A stretch of DNA of 64,000 bases, taken from assembly GCA_963752225.1 (NCBI GenBank), contig CAVVXS010000007.1, positions 930,001-994,000 of the forward strand, read 5' to 3'. The stretch comes from JBBROS01 sp963752225. Lineage in GTDB: Bacteria > Pseudomonadota > Alphaproteobacteria > Acetobacterales > Acetobacteraceae. The number at the start of each line of letters is the position of its first letter. Position 1 is the stretch's first letter. The position numbers and the translations under genes were made by a program. Under the pieces are notes generated by a model. It searched no databases. It saw only the letters and a list, made by a program, of their open reading frames with translations, and was not told the origin of the DNA. This document shows positions 1-8,614 of this stretch, piece by piece.

Positions 1-597
1 CCGCTGTCGGGCCGGGTTGGGCTGCGGCTGATCGATCCGGGCAACTACATCCGGGCGGCGGACACGAACAGCACCGGGCTGGTGACGATCGCGCAAATCC
101 AGCCGATCGCGCTCGTGTTCACGCTGCCGCAGGACGCGTTGCCGAAGGTGCAGGCCGCCATGAAGCGGGGCAAGCTGCCGGTGATGGCGTATAGCAGCGA
201 CGACCGCACCAAGCTGAGCGAGGGCGAGTTGCTGACGCTGGACAGCTCGATCGACGTCAGCACCGGGACGATCAAGCTGAAGGCGGTGTTCGCGAACGCG
301 GACGACGCGTTGTGGCCGGGGCAGTTCGTGAACGTGCGGTTGCGGATGGAGACGCGGACCGGGGCGACCACGGTGCCGAGCGCCGCGGTGCAGCGCGGGT
401 CCAACGGCTTGTACGTCTTCACGGTCAAGCCGGACGGCACGGCCGCGGTGCAGGCGGTGGAGGTGGAGCAGGATGACGGGAAGGTCGCGGTGATCGGCTC
501 GGGCCTGCAGGTGGGCGACAAGGTGGTGACGAGCGGGCAATCGCGGTTGACGAACGGCACCAAGGTTGCGGCGATCGAGCCGAAGCCGGCGTCCTGA
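1..597 (+). CDS. RND efflux periplasmic adaptor subunit, 3' part only
   Basis: C-terminal 198 residues of a membrane fusion protein of an RND efflux pump; the reading frame is already open at base 1, so the N-terminus lies outside the window. The visible part has the beta-barrel and membrane-proximal features of MdtA/AcrA-like adaptors: a GLRLIDPGNYI segment, TLDSSIDVSTGTIKLKAVFANAD, and a final segment ending in a GLQVGDKVVTSGQ-type motif. It links the inner-membrane pump to an outer-membrane channel. The pump gene begins 23 bp downstream, so the two form one operon. The substrate cannot be told from the sequence. Confidence 0.93.
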   Translation, partial: PLSGRVGLRLIDPGNYIRAADTNSTGLVTIAQIQPIALVFTLPQDALPKVQAAMKRGKLPVMAYSSDDRTKLSEGELLTLDSSIDVSTGTIKLKAVFANADDALWPGQFVNVRLRMETRTGATTVPSAAVQRGSNGLYVFTVKPDGTAAVQAVEVEQDDGKVAVIGSGLQVGDKVVTSGQSRLTNGTKVAAIEPKPAS

Positions 598-619
598 GCA
601 GGAAGGGCACACAACGCGG

Positions 620-3600
620 ATGAGCATCTCCACCCCGTTCATCCGTAAGCCGGTCGCGACGTCGCTGCTGATGGCGGCGATCCTGCTGATCGGGATGGCG
701 GCGTTCCCGCTGCTGCCGGTGGCGCCGCTGCCGCGGGTCGAGTTCCCGACCATCCAGGTGACGGCGCAATTCCCGGGGGCGAGCCCGGAGACGATGGCGT
801 CCACGGTGGCGCAGCCGCTGGAGCGGCAATTCTCGCAGATCTCAGGCGTCGCGCAGATGACGTCGGTGAGCGTCGCCGGCAACACCCAGGTGGTGGTCCA
901 GTTCGAGCTCGAGCGGAACATCGATGCGGCGGCGCTGGACGTGCAGGCGGCGATCAACAATGCCGGCGGGCAGTTGCCGAAGGCGCTGCCGAACCCGCCG
1001 ATCTTCCGCAAGGTGAACCCGGCCGACAGCCCGATTCTGATCCTGTCGGTGCAGAGCGACATCCTGCCGCTGATCGACGTGGACGATTACGCGGACAACA
1101 TCCTGAGCCAGCAGATCAGTCAGATCGGCGGGGTGAGCCAGGTTTCGATCGGCGGCGAGCAGAAGCGGGCGATCCGGGTGCAGATCGACCCGGCGCGGCT
1201 CGGGGCGATGGGGATGACGCTCGAGGACGTGCGGCAGCTGCTGGTGACGTCCACGGTCGACTCGCCGAAGGGCACGGTGGATGGGCCGGAGCGGTCGTTC
1301 TCGGTTTACGCGAACGATCAGCTGACCCGGGCGAACCAACTCGACGACGTGGTGCTGGCGTATCGGAACGGGGCGCCGGTGCGGGTGCGCGACGTGGGCC
1401 AGGCGGTGGACGGACCCGAGAATGCCCGGCTGGCGGGATGGCAGAACGGCAAGCGCGGGATCCAGCTGTTCATCTTCAAGCAGCCGGGCGCGAACGTCAT
1501 CGACACGGTGGAGCGGGTGAAGGCGGCGCTGCCGTCCCTGCGTGCGGCGATCCCGCCTTCGGTGCAGGTCGAGACGGTGGTGGACCGGACGGTGACGATC
1601 CGTGCCTCGGTGCATGAGGTGCAGTTCACCCTCCTGCTGTCGATCGCGCTGGTGGTGATGGTCATCTTCCTGTTCCTGCGGAATTTCTGGGCGACGATCA
1701 TTCCCTCCATCACCGTGCCGCTGGCGCTGGTGGGGACGTTCGCGGTGATGTTCCTGCTCGGCTATTCCCTCAACAACCTGACGCTGATGGCGCTGACGAT
1801 CGCGGTCGGGTTCGTGGTCGACGATGCGATCGTGATGCTGGAGAACATTTACCGGCATATTGAGGACGGGATGAACCCGACCGAGGCGGCGCTGAAGGGC
1901 GCAGGCGAGATCGGGTTCACGATCATCTCCATCAGCCTCAGCTTGATCGCCGTGTTCATTCCGTTGCTGCTGATGGGTGGGATCGTCGGCCGGTTGTTCC
2001 GCGAGTTCGCGATGACGGTGGCGATCACCGTGGTGGTGTCGGCGGTGGTGTCGCTGACGCTGACGCCGATGATGTGCTCGCGCTTCCTGAAAAACCATCA
2101 CGGGCAGAAGCACGGGGTGCTGTATCGGATCGTCGAGAGCTTCTTCGTCGCGCTGCAGAACGGGTATCGGCGCACGCTGGACGTGGCGCTGCGGCACCAG
2201 TTCATCACGCTGCTGGTGTTTTTCGGGACGATGGCGCTGACCGGCTACTTGTATGCCGTGATCCCGAAAGGGTTCTTTCCCAATCAGGACACCGGCGTGC
2301 TGGTCGGCATCACGAAGGCCGGGCAGGACGTGTCGTTCTCGGAAATGGCGCGGCGGCAGGTGGCGGTTGCCGAGGTGATCGCGCAGGACCCGGCGGTGGC
2401 CGGGCTGTCGTCGAGCATCGGCGCCGGGCTGGGCGGGCAGACCGGCAATAACGGCCGCATCTGGGTCACCCTGAAGCCGTTCGATCAGCGCACCGAGACG
2501 GCGCAGCAGGTGATCGCGCGGCTGCGGACCAGGACGCCGGACGTGGGCGGCGTGGTCGTCAACTTCCAGGCGGCTCAGGACATCAATGTCGGCGGGCGGC
2601 TGGCGCAGTCGCAGTTCCAGTACACGGTGCAGGACGCCGACCTGGCCGAGCTGTTCGAGTGGGCACCGCGCATCCTCGAGCGCATGCGCGGGCTGCCGAT
2701 GCTGCGCGACGTGGCAACGGATCAGCAGGTGGCGGGAACGACGGCGTCGCTGACGATCGACCGCGACCGGGCGGCGCGGTTCGGCATCCAGCCGCAGGTG
2801 ATCGACGACACGCTGTACGACGCGTTCGGGCAGCGGCAGATCGCCCAGTACTTCACCCAGCTCAACACCTACAAGCTGATCCTGGAAGTGCCGCCGGCGA
2901 TGCAGGGCGACCTGTCCACGCTGGACAAGCTGTACGTGAAGGCGCGGGACGGCTCGACCGTGCCGCTATCGACGTTCGTGTCGGTGGACACGCGCCCGGT
3001 GCTGCCGCTCGCGATCAGCCACCAGAGCCAGTTCCCGGCGGTGACGCTGTCGTTCAACCTGGCGGAAGGGGCGGCGCTCGGCGAGGCGGTGGACGCGGTC
3101 AACGGGATGATGCGGGAGATGGGTGCGCCGTTGACGCTGCGCGGCACCTTCCAGGGCACGGCGCAGGCGTTCCAGTCGTCGCTCAGCACGCAGCCATACT
3201 TGATCGCGGCGGCCTTGATCGCCGTCTACATCATCCTGGGCGTGCTGTACGAGAGCTACATCCTGCCGGTCACCATCCTTTCGACCCTGCCCTCGGCCGG
3301 CGTCGGCGCGCTGCTGATGTTGATGCTGTTCCACTACGACCTGTCGGTCATTGCGCTGATCGGGGTGATCCTGCTGATCGGCATCGTGAAGAAGAACGGG
3401 ATCATGATGGTGGACTTCGCCATCTCGGCCGAGCGCAAGGCGGGGGTGTCGCCGTTGGAAGCGATCCGGGAAGCCTGCCTGCTGCGGTTCCGGCCGATCC
3501 TGATGACGACGATGGCCGCCCTGCTCGGCGGCTTTCCGCTGGTGCTCGGCAGCGGCGCCGGGTCCGAACTGCGCAAGCCGCTGGGCTTCGCGATGGTGGG

Positions 3601-3775
3601 CGGGCTGATTCTGAGCCAGGTTCTGACGCTGTATACGACGCCGGTCGTCTATCTCTACCTCGACCGCTTCCAGCGCTGGCTGATGCCGAGCCGGCGCAAG
3701 ACGCTGCCGCGGCTGGCGGAAACGATGGGCGCGGGCGACATGGTCGCGCAGAAGGTCGCCATCACCGGCGACTGA
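620..3775 (+). CDS. RND multidrug efflux permease (MdtB/MdtC-like)
   Basis: Inner-membrane proton-driven RND pump of 1051 aa, the usual length for HAE1 transporters. The ATG at 620 is preferred over upstream in-frame codons because it follows AGGAAGGG and gives the typical N-terminus (MSISTPFIRKPVATSLLMA, then the first membrane span). The DD pair of transmembrane helix 4, needed for proton relay, is at residues 401-402 (VVDDAIVMLEN). The second half repeats the fold, with helix-rich segments around residues 870-1010. The N-terminal motif is closest to MdtB/MdtC-type proteins. With the adaptor upstream it makes a two-gene efflux operon; no outer-membrane factor follows. Confidence 0.95.
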   Translation: MSISTPFIRKPVATSLLMAAILLIGMAAFPLLPVAPLPRVEFPTIQVTAQFPGASPETMASTVAQPLERQFSQISGVAQMTSVSVAGNTQVVVQFELERNIDAAALDVQAAINNAGGQLPKALPNPPIFRKVNPADSPILILSVQSDILPLIDVDDYADNILSQQISQIGGVSQVSIGGEQKRAIRVQIDPARLGAMGMTLEDVRQLLVTSTVDSPKGTVDGPERSFSVYANDQLTRANQLDDVVLAYRNGAPVRVRDVGQAVDGPENARLAGWQNGKRGIQLFIFKQPGANVIDTVERVKAALPSLRAAIPPSVQVETVVDRTVTIRASVHEVQFTLLLSIALVVMVIFLFLRNFWATIIPSITVPLALVGTFAVMFLLGYSLNNLTLMALTIAVGFVVDDAIVMLENIYRHIEDGMNPTEAALKGAGEIGFTIISISLSLIAVFIPLLLMGGIVGRLFREFAMTVAITVVVSAVVSLTLTPMMCSRFLKNHHGQKHGVLYRIVESFFVALQNGYRRTLDVALRHQFITLLVFFGTMALTGYLYAVIPKGFFPNQDTGVLVGITKAGQDVSFSEMARRQVAVAEVIAQDPAVAGLSSSIGAGLGGQTGNNGRIWVTLKPFDQRTETAQQVIARLRTRTPDVGGVVVNFQAAQDINVGGRLAQSQFQYTVQDADLAELFEWAPRILERMRGLPMLRDVATDQQVAGTTASLTIDRDRAARFGIQPQVIDDTLYDAFGQRQIAQYFTQLNTYKLILEVPPAMQGDLSTLDKLYVKARDGSTVPLSTFVSVDTRPVLPLAISHQSQFPAVTLSFNLAEGAALGEAVDAVNGMMREMGAPLTLRGTFQGTAQAFQSSLSTQPYLIAAALIAVYIILGVLYESYILPVTILSTLPSAGVGALLMLMLFHYDLSVIALIGVILLIGIVKKNGIMMVDFAISAERKAGVSPLEAIREACLLRFRPILMTTMAALLGGFPLVLGSGAGSELRKPLGFAMVGGLILSQVLTLYTTPVVYLYLDRFQRWLMPSRRKTLPRLAETMGAGDMVAQKVAITGD

Positions 3776-3816
3776 CACAAGGCGGAACCTTCGCCAACGC
3801 CATCCCTTGAACCCCG

Positions 3817-4932
3817 GTGACCTCCGAATTCAACGATAGCGGGTCTGGGGCCGCCGGCCCCGGCGGGTCGAGGGCAGCGCCCTCGCTCCACTCCCTCCTC
3901 CCCGCCATAGCCAAGCGTGCGCCGGCGCTAGACGCCGAAGCCGCCTTCCCCGCCGAAGACATCGACAGCCTGCGGTCAGCCGGCCTGGCGATGGCGCCCC
4001 TGCCCAGAAGCCACGGCGGCCAGGGCCTCGGCACGGCACCGGAGGGCGGCGAGGCCGCGTTCGACACGTTGCGGCTGCTGGGCCGGGCCAACCTGTCGGT
4101 CGCGCGGCTGTTCGAGGCACATGTCAACGTGGTGCGGCTGGTGGTGCGGTTCGGCACGCCGGAGCAGCTCGCCTCCGTCGCGGCGGCCTGCGCGGCGGGT
4201 GAGCTGTTCGGCCTGTGGGTGACCGATGCGCCGGGCCACGTCCTGGCGCTCGAGAACGGCGTGCTGCACGGCAGCAAGGGGCCTTGCTCCGGCGCCGGGC
4301 ATCTGCGGCATGCGCTCATCACGGTGCATGACGGGGATGACGTGCGGATGGCGCTGCTCCACCTGCACGGCGACGAGGCGGTGGTGCCGGTCGGGCCACG
4401 GCTGCACGGCATGCGGGCGAGCGCCAACGGCACGATCCGGCTCGACGGGCTGCCGGCGCCCGTGGCGGCCATGCTCGGCGGTCCCGGCGATTACCTGCGC
4501 GAGCCGGATTTCTCGACCGGGGCGTGGCGCACCATGGCGGCGACGCTGGGCGGCATGGACGCGTTGGTCGACGCGGTGCGGGAGCAGTTGCGGGCGCGGC
4601 GGCACGACGCGTTGCCGCTGCAGCAGGCCCGGTTCGGCGAGATGCTGGTGGCCCAGGAGTCGGCGCGCTTGTGGACGTCCGAGGCGGCAAGGCGTGCCGA
4701 GCACGCGGTCGGATCGGTCGCGGACCAGGTCGCCTACGTCAACCTGGCGCGGATCGCGGTCGAGAGCGCCTGCTTCGAGTTGATGCGCCATGCGCAGCGG
4801 GGGCTCGGCCTGGCGGCGCTGGTGCAGCCCAACCCGGTCGAGCGGCTGCTGCGCGACTTGGCCACCTACCTTCGGCAGCCGGCGCCCGACCTCGTGCTGA
4901 CAGAGGCGGCGCAGCACGGTCTGCAAGGGTGA
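3817..4932 (+). CDS. Acyl-CoA dehydrogenase-like protein
   Basis: A 371-residue protein with the helical N-domain, beta middle domain and helical C-domain layout of acyl-CoA dehydrogenases (LAMAPLPRSHGGQGLG near residue 60; ELFGLWVTDAP near residue 130). I cannot identify the catalytic Glu with certainty, so the substrate is open. The start is a problem: the GTG at 3817 yields residues ~8-27 encoded by a GC-rich palindromic element (3839-3889) that recurs between genes elsewhere in the window. Homologous-looking sequence begins only at about residue 24 (LHSLLPAIAKRAPALDAE). The stop overlaps the next start as GTGA, so it is translationally coupled to the PIG-L gene. Confidence 0.8.
   Translation: MTSEFNDSGSGAAGPGGSRAAPSLHSLLPAIAKRAPALDAEAAFPAEDIDSLRSAGLAMAPLPRSHGGQGLGTAPEGGEAAFDTLRLLGRANLSVARLFEAHVNVVRLVVRFGTPEQLASVAAACAAGELFGLWVTDAPGHVLALENGVLHGSKGPCSGAGHLRHALITVHDGDDVRMALLHLHGDEAVVPVGPRLHGMRASANGTIRLDGLPAPVAAMLGGPGDYLREPDFSTGAWRTMAATLGGMDALVDAVREQLRARRHDALPLQQARFGEMLVAQESARLWTSEAARRAEHAVGSVADQVAYVNLARIAVESACFELMRHAQRGLGLAALVQPNPVERLLRDLATYLRQPAPDLVLTEAAQHGLQG
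3839..3889. repeat. GC-rich double-palindrome element inside the acyl-CoA dehydrogenase N-terminus
   Basis: Two adjacent hairpins: GGGGCC-GCC-GGCCCC at 3847-3861 and CGAGGGC-AGC-GCCCTCG at 3869-3885. The arrangement (GCGGGTCTGGGG, palindrome, GGCGGGTC, palindrome) matches the reverse complement of the intergenic element at 18549-18592, and the element at 33255-33368 is similar. Here it lies within the predicted first 25 codons of a gene, so it was either captured as coding sequence or the true start is downstream. Confidence 0.6.
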
Positions 4933-5714
4933 TCCCGGCCCGCGACGTGCTCGAGGCGATGCGGCTCCTGCCGGTCCGGCCGGTGGATGACCTGCTGGCA
5001 CACGGCCCGCTGCTGATCCTGGCGCCGCATCCCGACGATGAAAGCCTCGGCTGCGGCGGGCTGATCACGGCCTGCTGCGTTCGCGGCGTGCCGCCGTTCG
5101 TGCTGGTTGTCACCGACGGCGCCGGGTCGCATCCCAACTCCCTCGCCTACCCGCCGGCCCGGCTTGCCGCGCTCCGGGCCGACGAAGCGCGAGCGGCCGT
5201 CGCGGCGCTCGGCTTACCGGCGGATCGGCTCGGGTTCCTGAACCTGCCGGATACGCGCAGCCCGCTCGAGGGCCCGGGGCTTGCGGCGGCCGGCGAGGCG
5301 ATCAGCGAAGTGGTCCGGCGCCACGGGATCGGCACCATTCTCGCGAGCTGGGAGCACGATCCGCATTGCGACCACCTGTCCGCGCATCGGATGGCGGCGC
5401 ACGCGGCGGCGGCGGCGGGGGTGCGGCACCTCGCTTATCCGGTCTGGGGTTGGACGTTGGGTGCAGGGACCATGCTGCCGCGGTGCCCGACCGGCTTGCG
5501 CGTCGACGTCGCGGCGCATTTGCCGGCCAAACGCCTCGCCATCGCGGCGCACCGGTCGCAATATGCCGGGCTGATCGACGATGATCCGGGTGGGTTCCAG
5601 CTGCCACCGGATTTTCTGGCGCTGTTCGATGGGCGTTACGAAACAGTTTTGGACGTCGATGCTGCGGAGCGCTCTGCCCTGCACCCGATGGGGCCGGCGG
5701 CCCAGACCCGCTAG
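4929..5714 (+). CDS. PIG-L family deacetylase
   Basis: A 261-residue zinc-dependent N-acetyl-sugar deacetylase of the PIG-L/LmbE family. The zinc-binding HPDDE motif is at residues 34-38 (APHPDDESLGCGG) and the second metal-ligand segment is HCDHLSAH at 146-153. The GTG start at 4929 overlaps the preceding stop as GTGA. Its neighbours are an acyl-CoA dehydrogenase-like protein and a glycosyltransferase, suggesting modification of a sugar-containing lipid or polymer; that is inference. Its stop codon TAG lies in the palindrome CTAG (5711-5714), whose other strand is the stop of the convergent glycosyltransferase. Confidence 0.9.
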   Translation: MIPARDVLEAMRLLPVRPVDDLLAHGPLLILAPHPDDESLGCGGLITACCVRGVPPFVLVVTDGAGSHPNSLAYPPARLAALRADEARAAVAALGLPADRLGFLNLPDTRSPLEGPGLAAAGEAISEVVRRHGIGTILASWEHDPHCDHLSAHRMAAHAAAAAGVRHLAYPVWGWTLGAGTMLPRCPTGLRVDVAAHLPAKRLAIAAHRSQYAGLIDDDPGGFQLPPDFLALFDGRYETVLDVDAAERSALHPMGPAAQTR

Positions 5715-6718
5715 ACCAGGGCGACGTCCATGCGCAGCGTGGCGAGCACGCGTTGGGCGGCGGCCATCTCGGCGGGCAGGTCGGTGACGGCGACCCGCAC
5801 GGACGGGATCGCCGCGTCTTGGCGCGCCCAGGCCGGCCCGAACGGCATGCCGGCGGCGGCACAGCGCAGCCGGGTCTGGCGACGGTGATGCAGGCGCACC
5901 AACCGATCGGTGACCGGCTCCAGCGCGTCGTCGAGCAGGGTGTCGGGTGCGACGAGGCGGCGGCGGATCGTATCGGCCATCCCACCCTCGGCGCGGCCGA
6001 GAATCCGCCCCGACACGACCACCTGCACTTCCGGCGCATGCCGGACGCGGGCGCCCGCCCGCTGCAGCGCTGCCGCGAACGCCCGGTCCTCGCCCATGGG
6101 CCGATCCGGGATGCCGCCGACGGCGCGGAACATCGCCCGGGTGACGGCGATGCTGGCGCCGGAATGCTCGCTGTGGCGCGGCCACGGATCGTGCGGCTCC
6201 GGGTCGATCCAGTGCGCGATCTCGTCGAGTGCCGCGGCATAGGCGCATTCGTGCCGGTCGGCCTCGTGCAGCGCCGGCGGAATGCGCTCCGCCTCGACCG
6301 GGTCGATGATGGCGCAGCCGAACACCGCGTCGAGGCCGTGACGGAGGTGATACAGGTTCGCTTCCAGCCAGTCCGCCGCGACCCGCCCGTCGGCGTCGGT
6401 GCACAGCAGCGGCGTGCCCGGCCGTGCCAGGCGGTCGGCATGCACCATCGCCAGCCGCCGCGCGGCACCGGCGGATGCGTGTCCGGGAGGGAAGCGGTGC
6501 TCGATCGCCACGATCGGCGTGTCGAGACCCGATGCCACGTCGGCCACCACGCTCAGCGTGGCATCGTCGGTGTTGTTGACCAGCAGCACGATCCCGGGCG
6601 CCGGGCCATCCTGCCGGGCGAGCGCGGTCAGGCAGTCGGCGATCCGCTCGGCCTCGTCGCGCACCGGGACGGCCACCACCGCCGTGACCCCGGCGAACAC
6701 ATCGTCACGTTCATACAT
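5711..6718 (-). CDS. Glycosyltransferase family 2
   Basis: A 335-residue GT-A fold glycosyltransferase. The nucleotide-sugar binding start VVAVPVRDEAERIADCL is at residues ~14-30 and the metal-binding acidic motif TDADGRVAADWL at about 107-118. A MGEDRAFAAAL segment matches the ED motif region of GT2 enzymes. No membrane span is evident, so it is probably cytoplasmic. It is convergent with the PIG-L gene and shares a 4-bp stop overlap. GT2, PIG-L and acyl-CoA dehydrogenase-like genes occur together in other alphaproteobacteria, usually with a methyltransferase that is absent here. Acceptor unknown. Confidence 0.85.
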   Translation of the reverse strand: MYERDDVFAGVTAVVAVPVRDEAERIADCLTALARQDGPAPGIVLLVNNTDDATLSVVADVASGLDTPIVAIEHRFPPGHASAGAARRLAMVHADRLARPGTPLLCTDADGRVAADWLEANLYHLRHGLDAVFGCAIIDPVEAERIPPALHEADRHECAYAAALDEIAHWIDPEPHDPWPRHSEHSGASIAVTRAMFRAVGGIPDRPMGEDRAFAAALQRAGARVRHAPEVQVVVSGRILGRAEGGMADTIRRRLVAPDTLLDDALEPVTDRLVRLHHRRQTRLRCAAAGMPFGPAWARQDAAIPSVRVAVTDLPAEMAAAQRVLATLRMDVALV

Positions 6719-6772
6719 CCGAGTAGAAGCTTCCGGCGCCGGCCGGGGTTCCCCCGGGGCGCCTCGCGCCTG

Positions 6773-7780
6773 TCAGAAGCGCACGGATGCGGCGAACGAG
6801 CCGAAATTGAACAAGCCGGCTTTCTGGCCGTTGAACGACTGCGTCTGCCAGGTCTGGGTGTAGCTGAGGCGGACCCCGTACAGCATGACCGCGAGACCCG
6901 CCTGGAACTCGCCGATGAACGGCTTCTTGGTCACGTGCGGGCTGTTGCTGCGGAACGTACTGCCGTCGAGGAAGACGTCGCGGGCGATCCCCTGCCCGTC
7001 GGCGCCGACGAAGGCATACCAGACGAAGGGTTGGGTGGGTGTGTAGGGATCGCTGCCACTGAGCCCCGGGCGGATGCGCGGCACGCCGAAATCGCTGTCG
7101 AGGCCTTGGCCGATGCGAATGCTGGCGCCGGCCTGGACATAGTCGCGCACCGTGCCGACGCCCGCGGTCAGCGCCGGCAGGGTGTCGACCTCGACGCGGC
7201 CGAAATGGGTCAGCGGAATGCGGAAGGTCTTTTCCGCCAACGCCTCGAAGGCGGGCTCGTCGCGCAGCTGGTAATGCCAGCCGCGGTTCTCGGTATCGCC
7301 GATGATGTCGTGGAAGCCGTTCTGCACCTGACGGCCGAGTGCCGCCGGGCCGATCACGCCGAGGCTGACGCCGAGCACGCTGCGCTGGTTGTCGGTGTCG
7401 TGGATCAAAGCGGCGTCGACGTGGAGGTAGCCGGCATAGGGGCGGTCGCGCGGGTCGGGCGGGCTCAGCTGGGTGTTGCGCGGCGTGAAGATCGACTGGC
7501 TGAGGTCGAAGCTGATCCGCTGCACGCCGTCGCCCCACACGGCCCGGCCCGCGCGGGCGAGGAACTCTGGAACGCCGTCGGTTCCGGTCGTGTAGCCGAG
7601 CCGCAGGCCCGACGTGTAGTTCTGGTCCGAGGTGCCGCGCAGGGTGGAGGCGGCGTCGTTTTCGACCTGGAAGGTGAGGATGCCGTGCGGATCCTGTGGC
7701 GGTTCGGCCCGGGCCGGGAGCGCGGCCGATGCGATGAGGGCGGCGGCCCCGAGGGTGAAGTGTGCACGGCAAGGGATCAT
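6773..7780 (-). CDS. LpxR-like outer-membrane lipid A deacylase
   Basis: A 335-residue outer-membrane beta-barrel protein with a signal peptide (MIPCRAHFTLGAAALIASAALPARA). It resembles the LpxR family (DUF2219): GILTFQVENDA at the mature N-terminus, then TSDQNYTSGLRLGY, RDRPYAGYLH and a final strand ending in Phe (FGSFAASVRF). LpxR enzymes remove the 3'-linked acyloxyacyl group of lipid A. The ATG at 7780 is chosen because it starts directly at the signal peptide; the longer upstream frame runs antisense through the tRNA-Ser. Family assignment is good; activity is untested. Confidence 0.85.
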   Translation of the reverse strand: MIPCRAHFTLGAAALIASAALPARAEPPQDPHGILTFQVENDAASTLRGTSDQNYTSGLRLGYTTGTDGVPEFLARAGRAVWGDGVQRISFDLSQSIFTPRNTQLSPPDPRDRPYAGYLHVDAALIHDTDNQRSVLGVSLGVIGPAALGRQVQNGFHDIIGDTENRGWHYQLRDEPAFEALAEKTFRIPLTHFGRVEVDTLPALTAGVGTVRDYVQAGASIRIGQGLDSDFGVPRIRPGLSGSDPYTPTQPFVWYAFVGADGQGIARDVFLDGSTFRSNSPHVTKKPFIGEFQAGLAVMLYGVRLSYTQTWQTQSFNGQKAGLFNFGSFAASVRF

Positions 7781-7885
7781 GCGGGTCCGTCCTCCAACAC
7801 CGGCCGGTGTAACGGATGTGTTCGCGTCACGGAACCCCGGCCATCTTGCCTGCCGCCGCCCGTCTGCGTACCGTGGCTGCGGTCC

Positions 7886-7975
7886 GGATGGGTGGCCGAG
7901 CGGTTTAAGGCAGCGGTCTTGAAAACCGCCGGGCGTGCAAGCGTCCCGTGGGTTCGAATCCCACCCCATCCGCCA
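7886..7975 (+). tRNA. tRNA-Ser (anticodon TGA)
   Basis: A 90-nt type II tRNA with a 7-bp acceptor stem (GGATGGG 7886-7892 with CCCATCC 7965-7971), discriminator G and an encoded CCA (7973-7975). The anticodon loop is CTTGAAA, giving TGA at 7920-7922, which reads UCA serine codons. The T arm contains GGTTCGAATCC, and the long variable arm is typical of serine tRNAs. It borders an island remnant downstream. Confidence 0.97.
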
Positions 7976-7997
7976 ACTCGGAACAGAACTGCGAACC

Positions 7998-8097
7998 CCG
8001 GACATAGCCAGTTTTACGCCGCTGGATGCTGCAAGCGTTCGGAGCAGCCGGACATAGCCAGTTTTACGCCGCTGGATGCTGCAAGCGTTCGGAGCAG
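7998..8097. repeat. Perfect 50-bp tandem duplication
   Basis: Two identical adjacent copies, 7998-8047 and 8048-8097, each beginning CCGGACATAGCCAG and ending GTTCGGAGCAG. They start 22 bp after the tRNA-Ser. On the minus strand the unit encodes the tail of the serine-recombinase-like remnant; because 50 is not a multiple of three, the second copy shifts the frame and brings in a stop. Confidence 0.95.
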
Positions 8098-8160
8098 ATC
8101 ACCTTTCGATCCCATGATGCGGACTTCCTTGTCCGCGACTTCCACCCGCTGGGGCTGAGG
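8014..8160 (-). pseudogene. C-terminal remnant of a serine recombinase
   Basis: The minus strand encodes QRVEVADKEVRIMGSK followed by a LLRTLAASSGVKLA segment. This resembles the last residues of large serine recombinases often found integrated beside tRNA genes (an EVRIMGSK...LLRTL tail). Nothing upstream encodes the catalytic or zinc-ribbon parts, and the frame is disrupted by the 50-bp duplication, so it is a dead fragment. Recognition is from memory of the family tail and is moderate. It supports this being the scar of an element that integrated at tRNA-Ser. Confidence 0.5.
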
Positions 8161-8242
8161 CACGGAGGTGTTCGCGCCTCTAGCTGCCGCCGCTGATCCG
8201 GAGCCCAATTTTAGCCGTGGCTACCCTTCGTGCCATAGGCCG

Positions 8243-8614
8243 TTACGCCTCTTGCTTGGCCCGTGGTGAGACGGCCAGCCCGAGGAACACAAGAACGGCC
8301 TGGTTGAGCCGTAGAATGTCCTCGTCGTCCAGCCGGCCAACACGCGCACCAACTTTCGTCTTTGGCACGGTCGTAATCTTGTCCACCATTAAACGGCACG
8401 TCGCCCGCAGGCCGTTGCGCTCGTTCGGCTGCACGAGCAGCCGCAACAGCGGCGCGTCCGTCTCATCCGTGGTGAAAGCGCAGATCGTGATGGAGTCGGT
8501 TCCATCAAAGCTATCGTCCTGAACGATGACGGTGGGGCGCGGCTTGCCGGCGTAATCCTTGCCGCCAGCGACGGTCCATATTTCGCCTCTCCTTAAACGC
8601 TGGGCTTCACTCAT
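8243..8614 (-). CDS. MazF/PemK family toxin
   Basis: A 123-residue endoribonuclease toxin of the MazF/PemK type: RRGEIWTVAGGKDYAGKPRPTVIVQ at residues ~8-32, with the characteristic G-K-P-R-P motif, and KITTVPKTKVGARVG in the second half. Toxins of this family cleave mRNA. The start at 8614 overlaps the antitoxin gene by 8 bp, the usual antitoxin-first arrangement. It lies in the island remnant beside tRNA-Ser. Confidence 0.9.
   Translation of the reverse strand: MSEAQRLRRGEIWTVAGGKDYAGKPRPTVIVQDDSFDGTDSITICAFTTDETDAPLLRLLVQPNERNGLRATCRLMVDKITTVPKTKVGARVGRLDDEDILRLNQAVLVFLGLAVSPRAKQEA

Noticed and set aside
5753..8158. Long open frame on the plus strand opposite the glycosyltransferase and lipid A deacylase genes
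   Set aside because: It runs through the tRNA-Ser and antisense to two well-supported genes; high-GC codon bias produces such shadow frames. Several others (for example 842-2197 minus and 52003-55104 plus) were rejected for the same reason.
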